Origin: Bremia lactucae
Lineage: Eukaryota > Oomycota > Peronosporomycetes > Peronosporales > Peronosporaceae
Reading direction: 5' to 3'
Assembly: GCF_004359215.1 (NCBI RefSeq)
Contig: NC_090613.1
Location: forward strand, 4,579,875 to 4,599,948
Length of the DNA stretch: 20,074 nucleotides
The first letter of the stretch is position 1. Each line of letters begins with the position of its first letter. Below, piece after piece: positions 7,834-17,274 of the stretch. A program made the position numbers and the translations under genes. The notes beneath the pieces were generated by a model, which saw only the letters and a list, made by a program, of their open reading frames with translations, was not told where the DNA came from and made no database searches.

Positions 7834-10066
7834 TCACCCTTGCTTCGGCTTCTTGCTCGTGATGCCAACCGCAGGCTGTGATTTTGCAGCGGCAGTGCCC
7901 GCGGTAGGATGATAAAACCGAATTTCGCACATCATTCGTTGACGAATTTCCGTCACATTCATTTTCTTCTCGTCAAATTCGAGCTGAATCGTTCCAGGGG
8001 CGACAATTTCTTCTTCCAGCGATCGAATGCTGGCCAAATACTTGTGCGACAGGGCCTCATCCAGCGTTGCACGTTTACGAGGATTCATTTTGAGCATCCA
8101 CGTCAGTAGCTCAATCGCTTCTGGTTCCGCACCAGAATACATTTCCTGCAAATTGCGCTTCGGTCGAGGTGGTAGACTCCGTAAATAAAACTGCACGTCA
8201 GGGTCAGCAATCTCTGCAATATCGTCTTCCTCCATCGTCCCTAGCACGTCTAGAATCGTATTTAACTGGTCGCGGCTATCCTGTGGCAGCGCGACTTGTC
8301 CAGCGCCAGGACTAAGAGGAAAACAAGACACGCCCGGAAAAAGCGGCTCGCGTTGATAATGTGACGGCACACTACTTTTTTGCATACTCAAAAGCTCGGC
8401 AAAGATGCAACCAACCTAATAAAGACAAGCACCAGCTCGAAATTAGCGCTCAGGTGCATCGAGATGTAGTAGTACTTACCGACCACACGTCAATCGCGGC
8501 AGAGTAATCGTGGTCCCGAAAAATAATTTCAGGAGCACGGTACCAACGCGTGACCACGTGCTCTGTTAATTGGCGCTTGATGCGACCAGCGGGAGTTCGT
8601 GGGTGTACACCCACGCCCTGTAGCGTGCTTTCATCAAGCGTTGATCCATCACTTAGACGCTTTCGTTTACGCCCTGTCGTTGACGCGGACGATGAGAGTC
8701 CACGGGCTAAGCCAAAGTCACAAATCTTTATGGCAACGGGCGAGAGGTTGAGCAATACATTTGCGGGTTTCAAGTCACGATGTACAATCTCGGCCGAGTG
8801 CATGTACTTAAGCGCCTTGAGTAGATCCAGTAGTAACCATCGTAAATGCTCTGCCGTGAGAAATTGAGGGGAATGAAGCAATTTTTCCAAGTCCGACGGC
8901 AAGTACTCAAACACTACAAACAAATCTTGAAAGCGATTCATGTCACCGGGCGCAATAATTTCACGAATTTGCACAATATTTGGATGTCGCAATTGCCGCA
9001 AAATGCACAATTCACGTAAAATACGCTTTGCATCAATGGGGTCGGAAAATACGTTTTGAATCTTCTTTATGGCTACAATTTCGCCAGTTGGCAAGTGTTT
9101 GCAACGCACGACTTGTCCATAGCTTCCCTGTCCAAGAACACACTCGATTGAGTAATTCGGGGCAATCTCACTCCAGCCCGGTATCGTTGATGCATTAGAC
9201 GTTACGACAGCAGGTACCGAGGCTGTGACTGAAGGCATCTTTTGCACAACAACGGGTACCGAAGGTACTGCAATTGTCACCAGGGACTTTTCCGTAGCTA
9301 TACGTTACAAGCAAACGATTAAGCTTTTTGTTACATCAACTTTTTACTACTCGTTCAAGCTTAACGTACGTGTTTCTTGTGTCTGATTTAGTACCGCTGG
9401 TGTGGCAGCAAGGGCCTCGGAGCTCACCATAGCAAACGGTAAGTGGGTGAATTCCTGGGCCACCACGAGCATTTCTGCTCGTACGGAACTCCCTATGAGC
9501 GGACTACACGATCCAAGAAGCATCATTTTTGTCTGATTTCTTGTAATAAACTCGAGTCTTACACTCGCGACGGCTGATCCTTGGATGCAATGAGCTAATG
9601 CATTGGCCAGTACAGTCGCTGTTGATGGAGGTACGAGATACTGCAGGTCGTGATGTAAGTTACGGCCCGCGACTTCATCGCGAGAGTAGCCACAGAGCTT
9701 CACTGCGTAATCATTCCAGAGAATCACGCGCATGGACTCGTCCACGACAAATACCAACGAAAGTGACGTGTACAATGCTTTCCCAAGACTCATTAAGCTC
9801 TCGGTCGAGGCACAGTAATTCTCGATACTACTTACAAAGCTCTGCACCGCGTGTAGTGTCGTATCCTCGCACTGCTCGCCAATTGTCTGCATCATGATCT
9901 TGCGCACGACACTATTGCGCTTCGTTAGGAACGCGGCAGGCCCCGGCGCTTTGTCACTCGCAACCGCAGGGACAGCCACAGACGTCAACGCTAACGATCG
10001 ACCGCTACCTAATTCAGTCTCTACGGACGAATCAAAGTGCACCGAGTGCGCCTTGTTGCCATTCAT
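7834..10066 (-). CDS. PAS domain-MAP kinase-like fusion protein, three exons
   Basis: Proposed exons are 10066-9370, 9297-8480 and 8415-7834, giving 698 residues. The introns are 72 nt (GTACGT...TATAG) and 64 nt (GTAAGT...ATTAG), with matching phases. Residues about 96-206 form a PAS domain (FVVDESMRVILWND, GYSRDEVAGR); there is no LOV-type cysteine. Residues about 281-632 are a CMGC kinase: GQGSYG (288-293), VAIKK (Lys310), Glu328, HRDLKPAN (405-412, Asp407), DFG (426-428), RWYRAPE (483-489), DVWSVGC across the second junction. The phosphorylation lip reads TEH (477-479) instead of TxY. Between DFGLAR and TEH is an insert of about 45 residues with a basic RKRKR patch (442-446). A docking-like acidic tail follows the kinase. 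Two separate genes are the alternative, but the splice phases and the tiny gap favour one. The ligand and cascade are unknown. Confidence 0.75.
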
Positions 10067-10190
10067 CGCTATGGAAGTGAGGGGAATCGCCGCTCTCGAT
10101 TTAGTCCGAGTTTCGGCATAGTTTATTTAAGCTTAAATTACGGAAATAATTAAGTAGTTTATTGTTATGGTATTCAATGATAGCGCGGAA

Positions 10191-10330
10191 ATGGCTTTCT
10201 CGTTGAAGATGGCTTCCTCGTTAAAGATGGCTTCCTCGTTAAAAAAATGGCTTCCTCTTTGAAAATAGCTTCAACATTAAAGATGGCTTTCTCGTTAAAG
10301 ATGGCTTTCTCGTTAATGATGGCTTCTTCA
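10191..10330. repeat. 18-bp minisatellite, 7.7 copies, reaching into the MLH1 stop codon
   Basis: The unit on the plus strand is ATGGCTTTCTCGTTAAAG with variants. Copies: 10191-10208, 10209-10226, 10227-10246 (20 bp, expanded A run), 10247-10264, 10265-10282 (most diverged), 10283-10300, 10301-10318, and a partial copy 10319-10330. The last partial copy includes the complement of the MLH1 TGA at 10330-10328. The array would lie in the MLH1 3' UTR and about 125 bp upstream of the PAS-kinase start codon. No long ORF crosses it. Confidence 0.9.
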
Positions 10331-13260
10331 GCACCGCTCGAAGATTTTGTAGAGATTGGTCAGGCATGCCGCAGGCGTAATAAGTTGTGTATCATTAAGT
10401 TCATTGGGTGGACAAAACGATGAAGCTTTAGTAGCTGGAAACAAGACGTGCTCAAGCACTAGGGCTTCGCGCTCGGCGTTGCCAGGGTACCGCATTTCGC
10501 CGTACCAGCGTGCCAGGACCTGCGCAATGCTTTCAAAACATGGTTCCTCTTCTTCCCAATTCACTTCGGTTGCTAGATGAAATACAAATTCTGGGAGGGA
10601 ATGAATTGACGGTTCATGATCGATTAACAGCTGTGGAAGTGTCCGTAGCATGCCCTGAGCATCAATTTCGAGCGAAAAGTATTCGAAGAGCATCGGACCG
10701 TTGGCACTTAGCAACGTCTTGATCTCACTCGCAAATTGCTCTTTCGGTCCATCTTCCTCGTCGTAGCCATTTCGAGGATTTTGAAGGGCCTCGAGGACCA
10801 ATTTGTCAACTGGAAACGGGGTCTGCAGCCGAATTGGCCGTGAAGAACCAAATTGCTCGAGAGCCTGTTGATAGAACACGTGGTACGCAATGACATCGTG
10901 TCGCACAATATAAAGCTTCGTGCGGAATTGCAATAGCGAAAAGTGCTTGTCCACGACACCAACGAAACTATGTTCACGAAAGAGCTAGCGAGATAAAGAT
11001 TTTTAAAAAAAAAACACGATTTTTCGAGTGGTTTCGATAGATTGTACCTGACCAAGTGCCTTGTTTTTCTTTTGTCGCATCAAAGCCAGTAAATTCTGAA
11101 TGCTTGATAATGTTTGTGGACTCGGTGCATTCTTCTGGTTAACTTGACGATCGTTGTCGGCCTCTGGTTCAGGTTCTAGTTGTTGAAACAGCAAAGTGCG
11201 ATAAAAGTCGCGTACCAAACGTCTTTATAAATACAAGTCTTACCTCCACTCGATTGAATGATCGATAATTTCCTCTTTGAAGATAAGTTGGAGATTTCTC
11301 GACTGCAAGTATTAGTTTGCTTTTGAATCTCGTAAGAGGTGGTGTCGGTATTGCCTCGAGTCTCCTGGGAAGTGGACTGCGAGAGTTGGCTTCTTTGAGA
11401 CTCAAGAAAACGATATTTGTCAATAGTATTCGATCGATGGTCCGTTCGCACCAAACGCTGCGGTGCCTTTTGATAAGTAAATTCACACAGCATCGGTTAG
11501 CAATGAATCTACGATTCCCGATCTGATACATGGTATAAATGTTCGACTACCAAAGCTGGTTGGTACTTCTTGGAAGGTGGCGTCGCCTTTTCACTGAGAT
11601 CAACCTCGATCGAGTCGGTGGATCGATTAACTTCGTCGTCACTCCCACTTTCACACTTCTTTATACTCGCTTTGCTTGCTTCTGTTGTAGTTTCTGTTCC
11701 TTCCTTCACACATTTGCGTCTGCGCTGCTGTTTTGCGTATGTTTCCTTGTTGCTTGATAGTGAGACGTCTAGCATTGCGGTTATTGGTTGAACGAGAAAT
11801 CGTCGACTTTCGTTGCTGCCTTTCAATCGTTTCTCAAGTGCTTGACTTATCGAATCGACAATATCTTCTTCATGAAGAAAGTGAACCTACAGGACATTGC
11901 AACAACAAAAAGCAAATGCTAAACGATAAGTTAATTATTCAAGAGAACGAAAGCTACTAGTATATATTTCAGCTCATGCGCACCTCTCGTTTGGTCGGAT
12001 GTATGTTTACATCCAGATTGCGAGGTGGGAGCTTTAAGCTTAAATAAATAAATGGATGGGCATTCTTCGGTAAGAAGAGCGAGTAGACGTATTCACAAGC
12101 CCGCTTAAGTGATAAGCAATCAACGAGCCGGTCGTTAATAAATAGAATAACGCTGCTTTTCTTTATACTGCAACACAACACCAGAAAGTCAGGAAAGAAA
12201 CGCATTTGCAATAGATACAAAAATCTGCATGTGGTACTGGTAGTTGGCATTACTGATAAAGCCACAGACTTGACGCTGTAAGTTGATTGAGCCAACGGTT
12301 GCATCTCTACTGTGTTCAAACACCATTAATTCAGCAGCAAGTTTGCTTCCATAGATGGTGCGAATTGCATCCAACTGCGAGGAGCTCTGGGAAGTGTTGA
12401 TACCGCAAGACGATTCACGATACTGTAGAGAGCGAAACACAACCACGTAAAGCTTTCAAACTAACTCATAAGACACTCATCCGTTGCAATCATTTTACCT
12501 TTTTACATACAAATCCAACACCTTTCGCACCATAGTGAATTGCATACTTCTGTATCACATCCAGAATGCGACCATACTGCTCCGATGGATTCTTGAGCGC
12601 TTGCTTTCTCGTACTTAAATTGTAAAACAAATCTTCGACCTATAAAAGAGCACGCAACGAGTGATTGAGCATTTTCATTAGACAATTAATGGCTCGACGT
12701 GTTGGCTAAGATACGCACCACAATCTGCGTGCCGTCCTTTCCCGCGCATGGCTTAGGATCCTTTGACTCTCCGAGTCTCTTTGCCACCAGCTTACCATCA
12801 CGATACGATGCTCTACAAAAAAAGAGTTAATACTTGTGCAAGCTTGTAATAATTTAAAATTATTTGACGCCTTGACGCACTTGTAAGCACAAGGCTGATC
12901 CGCCGTTCGGGACGTGATCGTCACATGTGCCACGTGTGAGATGCTGGCGAGGGCTTCGCCTCGAAAGCCAAAACTTTGAATCTCTTTGAGATCCTCGAAT
13001 CGTTTTAATTTGCTAGTTGTAAAGCGTTCACACACAATCTCCAGGTCCTGGCGCTGGATGCCTCGACCGTTATCCTGAACTTGGAGCAATGTAAGACCTC
13101 CTTGGCTTACTGTCACTGTCACGTGCGTTGCTCCCGCATCAAGCGCATTCTCTAAAAGCTCCTTGACTGCATTAGCAGGACGATGCACTACTTCGCCAGC
13201 CGCAATGCGATTAATCACCTCCGTGCTAAGACGCTGGATTCGCGGCGCTGGGGTTGTCAT
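10328..13260 (-). CDS. MLH1: DNA mismatch repair protein MLH1, nine exons
   Basis: Exons: 13260-12881, 12812-12719, 12639-12499, 12422-12238, 12167-11984, 11886-11530, 11466-11244, 11175-11048, 10984-10328. Together they encode 782 residues, all junctions GT-AG with consistent phase and introns of 63-97 nt. The GHKL ATPase motifs are intact: [13 protein letters not shown] (Glu34, Asn38), QDNGRGI (Asp63), GFRGEAL (98-104). The transducer domain includes LFINDRLV and HPTKRE. A polar, poorly conserved linker (mainly exons 6-8) leads to the C-terminal dimerisation domain with EDGPKE and [10 protein letters not shown]. The protein ends FERC, the conserved MLH1 terminus that contributes to the MutL-alpha endonuclease site of its partner. 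MLH1 couples MutS mismatch recognition to strand cleavage in the nucleus. Intron placement was done by hand; exon 6/7 (63-nt intron, CAT/GCA) is the least certain. It is divergent from the gene at 13353. Confidence 0.93.
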
Positions 13261-13352
13261 TTTCGTTTTGACTGACGTACTTTATGGCGGGAATGCATAG
13301 GATTGGTCAAGATTCTGAGTTACGTACCCGGGTATCGTACTAAATTCGAAAA
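13261..13352. promoter_or_regulatory. Short bidirectional promoter between MLH1 and the SPOC-like gene
   Basis: Only 92 bp separate the two start codons. On the minus strand GCATTCC (near 13298-13292) is one base off the oomycete initiator YCATTYY and lies about 35 nt upstream of the MLH1 ATG. No clear initiator was found for the plus-strand gene. Confidence 0.4.
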
Positions 13353-14495
13353 ATGGTAGCTTTTAGCGTCTACAAGTCGTCCAAGTACCTCTTCGATTGC
13401 GTGAGCACCACGGATGTCGCTCCATCACAGCCTTATTCAATGGCGAAACAAGATGCTTTCGAAGCTCTACAGTGCGTATTTAGTGGCATAAAAGGTCAAA
13501 AGGACTGACTGGTGCGATGGAAAAAAGTGCTGACTATGCGGGTGGTAATAGACTCGATTCAGTCGATGTAGTTAAGCGTATCGACAATGCTGAGCTGAAA
13601 ACGCTTATTGCTTGCTGTGAAGAACCAGTAATTCATTGTTAAAGAATTTATGTATATCCGTTTCAATAGTAATGACTCGGTATGTTGTTATTGATGTAGC
13701 CTCTGGAGGCGATTGTTACGCCAGTAACACATGGGGACATTGTCCCGTTCCAAACCTTTGCCAAGTATTTGAATAATCGACAGCGGGTGCGATAATTAAC
13801 AAAACTTGAGGGATGTAGTTATGACGGAAACCGTGGTGAGATTATAGGCTGGAGTCGTTATCCTTGCAGACGGACGTCTGTTGATACTGGCTCCAGTTCA
13901 AAAAGATGAATTAAGGCTGCAATGTATTGTTGTGAAGCCAACTTCCGAAATTGCTGCTGCTTTGTCGTCAAGCTCGAAAGCACGAAGCGTCCGTGATGCA
14001 AAACTTACTCATTTTTCGCAGAATGCAATGCAGACCCATGCTTCCAGTATCACACCGACCCCGACGTTAGAACCATCAAGCAAAAAAAGCCGCCGAAGCC
14101 AAGTGTGGCCAGATTCGAGCAGTAATTACGGTTCAGCTGAAGCAAATCATGGCTCAAGGGCTGAGCGAAGGGAAGATGATCGGGTATTTAAAAGCTTACA
14201 GTACCCAAATGACATTTGACACTGCCTCTAAATATAATTTGTGTCGTAGAATGAAATTGCACCGCCAGCAGCTTTGATGAATGGAAAACCTTACCTGCTT
14301 TCAAGTTTATCGCGAATTGAGCGAGCAACACAAATCGCTAAACTCCGGTACGCTGGTAATCAGTTTTTGAATTGGCATAGCCGTCTCATCCACGTTTGTT
14401 GAATTGTTGTTACCGTTAGGCAAGATTATGAGCGCTTCAATGAGCATTATTACAATGTATTGCAGGAGTGGAGTAACGCAGACCCAACTACCTGA
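13353..14495 (+). CDS. Uncharacterised six-exon gene, possible SPOC-like domain
   Basis: Hand-spliced exons: 13353-13471, 13552-13627, 13700-13786, 13848-14183, 14250-14347, 14420-14495, giving 263 residues. Introns are 61-80 nt, GT-AG, and every phase agrees, which argues for a real gene. Residues about 1-112 look like a small alpha/beta domain. FAKYLNNRQRAGVVI with LLILAPV (85-112) resembles the end of SPOC domains (a helix ending in RAGV, then a strand ending in a proline), which bind phosphorylated CTD or corepressor tails. This match is weak. Residues about 130-206 are a polar, Ser-rich, probably disordered linker. The C-terminus (207-263) is helical, IERATQIAKLRQDYERFNEHYY, possibly coiled coil. 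An acceptor in another frame at 14070 was considered and rejected. The function is unknown. Confidence 0.6.
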
Positions 14496-14591
14496 TCGTA
14501 CATTGTAAAAGCACTGGCGGTATTAACCGCAATAGGCTACATAAAAATACCCCACGTATATAAATTTATCGTTGCAACATGAACAGGCATT

Positions 14592-16355
14592 CTAATTGTA
14601 GCACAACGCCTCCATATCTTTAAGCTCCTTGGGCACTTTGGCTGTCATGATCTCAATACCAGACTCTGTGATCTACATAGCCGAGGTAAATTAAGCACAG
14701 ATCTACTTAAACGTAGGTAATAGAAATATATCGTACCACAACATCATCTTCAATACGGACACCAATACCTCGAAACTCCTCTGGCAAGTCAAAGTCGTTC
14801 TTTGGCAAGTAAATTCCAGGCTCCACAGTAATCACCATACCTGGAAGCAATGGCACACTCCGCGTGATGTGCGGTGTGTCATGTGTGTCCAAACCCAGAT
14901 AATGACCAATGTGAGTTGGATTATACTTTTGAAATTCCCGCATAGCAACGTGTGACATTGTTTTACTCGAGTGTTTCAAAATTCCCATTTCTAGCATGCG
15001 CTTTCTCATTACTGTGACGGAATAATCATGCAGCTCATTCAACGAAATCGGTTCCTTCGCCTTCATCATGTTGCCTAAATGTTCTATGCACGTCTTTTGA
15101 ACAGCCAGCACAAGTTCATACATCAGAGCCTTTCCCGTAGATAGCTCTCCACCCACAGGCCACGTACGCGTAATATCACTTACGTAACCACCAGCAACTT
15201 CGCATCCCGAGTCAACTAGCACCAAGTCGTGCTTTTGAAGCATGTCACGTTTAGCCAAGTAGTGAATTATTGCCGCATTAGATCCCGAGCCGACAACATT
15301 TGGAAACGCATTCCACAAAGCACCATTTTTCTTAATAGACCCTTCAAAAGTCGAACCTAGTGCAAGCTCGGACATTCCAGGACGCGTGCTTTTCATCATG
15401 TCTATAAATCCCAACGCACCGATGTCAGCAGCCAACCGCATGCGCTTCAGTTCGCTTTCTGACTTTAAAACGCGAAGATTTTCAACCAGAATATCTCCCG
15501 AGATAAATTTAGTGTGAAATTGCTTCGTTGCCTCCACAAACGCCGGTGAGTATGTGGCCCCGGCCGGCTTGAGCACAAAGACTCGATCGAGACTTGAGAG
15601 CAACTTTTGCAAGACTGGAGCTAATTCAGTGAGCTGATAGGCATCATCAGCACCATAACGATCTTTTGCTCCGTCAAGGCCAATGCGGGCGCCGTCCCAT
15701 TGTTCACTGTTCAATACAGCTAGTAACATCAGCCTTATACGCTTATAAGCCCCACAGCTTTTTTGTTCCGCGACACACACCTATGCGGATCCCGAGGACG
15801 TACGAAGAGCACATACAAGCACTTGTCTTGGGTCTTGAGCATCACAGCATGAGCATCAGGTTCCTCTAATCCTGTGAGGTACATAAAGTTGGTGTTCTGG
15901 TGGAATTCCCACGGGATGTCGTGAGTCATGTACTTGACTTCTGCCGCATTCGCAATGAGCGCAGAATTATTAGGCATCGACGCGAAAAGCTTTTGCCGGC
16001 GTTCCTGAAATTCCGTCGTTGACAGACCTGCCCATAAGAACAATAGCCAAGACCGAAAAAATGTGAGCAGATACCGGCATCGACCACATTCGAGTCACGC
16101 ACCGGGCTGGAGACAGCCAGGTTGAGCCTTATAAGGGTTCAGCGAGTCGTTCTCGTTCGCTTTCGAGATCGAAGATGCAGATCTTAAAGCAAACGACCAC
16201 TTTGAGCCCGCTCGGGCTTGCAAAGCGCGTAACATCACCTTTCGGCACGATGGTGACTGTACGGGCGCGTTCCGTCTAAAGTACGATTCGTTTGACTGGC
16301 TTAGACTTTGTGCAATATTCAAGCCGCGCGCGACCGTCACTCTGATTCGTGACAT
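14592..16355 (-). CDS. XPNPEP3: Mitochondrial Xaa-Pro aminopeptidase (XPNPEP3/ICP55 type), four exons
   Basis: Exons 16355-16103, 16027-15781, 15706-14737 and 14672-14592 encode 516 residues. Introns are 75, 74 and 64 nt with consistent phase. The Arg/Ser-rich start (about 1-60) suits a mitochondrial presequence. The creatinase-like N-domain opens with PGLSTTEFQERRQKL and contains WEFHQNTNFMYLTGL. The M24B catalytic pita-bread domain has all five metal ligands: Asp332 and Asp344 (LVLVDSGCE, SDITRTW), His435 (GHYLGLDTHDTP), Glu462 (VITVEPGIYLP) and Glu486 (VRIEDD). Family members remove single N-terminal residues ahead of proline or, as ICP55, trim proteins after presequence cleavage and so stabilise mitochondrial proteins. 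Its start codon is only 40 bp from that of divergent NSA2. The junction residue at the exon 2/3 boundary (Ser167) is the least certain. Confidence 0.9.
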
Positions 16356-16395
16356 TCAAGCAGAATTGTAGCTCCCGCATTAGCAGTCAAGTAAG
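16356..16395. promoter_or_regulatory. 40-bp gap between divergent start codons (XPNPEP3/NSA2)
   Basis: The two ATGs are only 40 bp apart, so leaders and core promoters of the two genes must overlap or extend into each other's coding sequence. ACATTCA (16352-16358) and GCATTAG (16378-16384) on the plus strand are partial initiator matches. No TATA-like element was seen. Confidence 0.4.
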
Positions 16396-17178
16396 ATGCC
16401 GCAGCATGAGCATATGGATATGCACCGCAAGCGTTACGGCGTGCGCATGGACGCTGCTGAGAAAAAGCGTAAGAAAGAAGCGCGTGAGGTGCACCGCCGG
16501 TCGCAGTTTGCCCAGAAGGTGCATGGTCTGCGCGCGAAATTGTACAACCAGAAGCGCTTTAAAGAGAAAGCTGCTATGAAGAAAACACTTGCATTGCATA
16601 ACGAACGAACGAATAAGCACGCTAATGATGACCAGATTCCAGATGGCGCTGTGCCCTCGTACCTGCTGGACCGCGAGGGAGTCTCTCGCGCCAAGGTGTT
16701 AAGCAACACTGTCAAGCAGAAGCGAAAGGAGAAGGCTGGTAAATGGGATGTGCCGATTCCAAAGGTAAAACCCATCGCTGATGATGAGATGTTCAAGGTG
16801 CTTCGCTCAGGCAAACGCCGCAATAAGGCGTGGAAACGAATGATCACCAAGGCCACATTCGTGGGAGAAAATTTTACGCGCAAACCTCCCAAATACGAGC
16901 GCTTTATCCGCCCGAGTGCTATGCGCTTTAAGAAAGCCCATGTCACGCATCCGGAGCTTAAAACGACTTTTCAGCTGGCCATTCTTGGCGTTAAAAAGAA
17001 CCCACAGAGTCCACTTTACACGCAGCTGGGGGTCATGACCAAGGGAACTATTATTGAGGTGAATGTGAGTGAGCTGGGCCTTGTTACTACATCAGGAAAA
17101 GTCGTGTGGGGAAAGTACGCCCAGATCACGAATGTTCCGGAGAATGACGGCTGCATTAATGCTGTACTGCTCGTCTAA
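16396..17178 (+). CDS. NSA2: 60S ribosome biogenesis factor NSA2 (TINP1)
   Basis: The product is 260 residues, intronless, matching the near-invariant length of NSA2 in eukaryotes. It starts [15 protein letters not shown], then a very basic helical segment (about 20-75, with [19 protein letters not shown]). [12 protein letters not shown] (about 116-127) and [21 protein letters not shown] (split in the fold, about 168-188) are family hallmarks. The C-terminal part (about 190-260) is an S8e-like beta-barrel ([20 protein letters not shown], then [13 protein letters not shown]). NSA2 is a nucleolar assembly factor of pre-60S particles needed for 27S pre-rRNA processing. ATG at 16396 matches the conserved N-terminus. 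The stop is 96 bp from the stop of the convergent thiolase gene. Confidence 0.96.
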   Translation: MPQHEHMDMHRKRYGVRMDAAEKKRKKEAREVHRRSQFAQKVHGLRAKLYNQKRFKEKAAMKKTLALHNERTNKHANDDQIPDGAVPSYLLDREGVSRAKVLSNTVKQKRKEKAGKWDVPIPKVKPIADDEMFKVLRSGKRRNKAWKRMITKATFVGENFTRKPPKYERFIRPSAMRFKKAHVTHPELKTTFQLAILGVKKNPQSPLYTQLGVMTKGTIIEVNVSELGLVTTSGKVVWGKYAQITNVPENDGCINAVLLV

Positions 17179-17274
17179 TTGCTTGGTAAATATGATTTAA
17201 TGGCGATTATTTTGATGTGTTGGTTTAAAAAGGCGTAGCTAAAAACTCGGTTGTGGACTTCAAATCCTAGTACA

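Noticed and set aside
9238..9280. An independent start for the kinase (GTG at 9280 or ATG at 9238).
   Set aside because: GTG is not a normal eukaryotic start, and the frame upstream is continued by a proper acceptor at 9298 with a matching donor at 9369. The fusion model explains more; separate genes remain a stated alternative.
14071..14280. An apparently coding second frame (reading AEAKCGQIRAV, then MAQGLSEGKMIGYL) entered after an acceptor-like TTAG at 14070 or by a one-base change in the A7 run at 14081-14087.
   Set aside because: The unshifted frame joins in phase 0 through a good 66-nt intron (14184-14249) to the next clearly coding exon, while the shifted frame does not. No frameshift is needed.
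16434..16946. A 170-codon minus-strand frame within NSA2.
   Set aside because: It is antisense to a highly conserved gene and has no recognisable features of its own.
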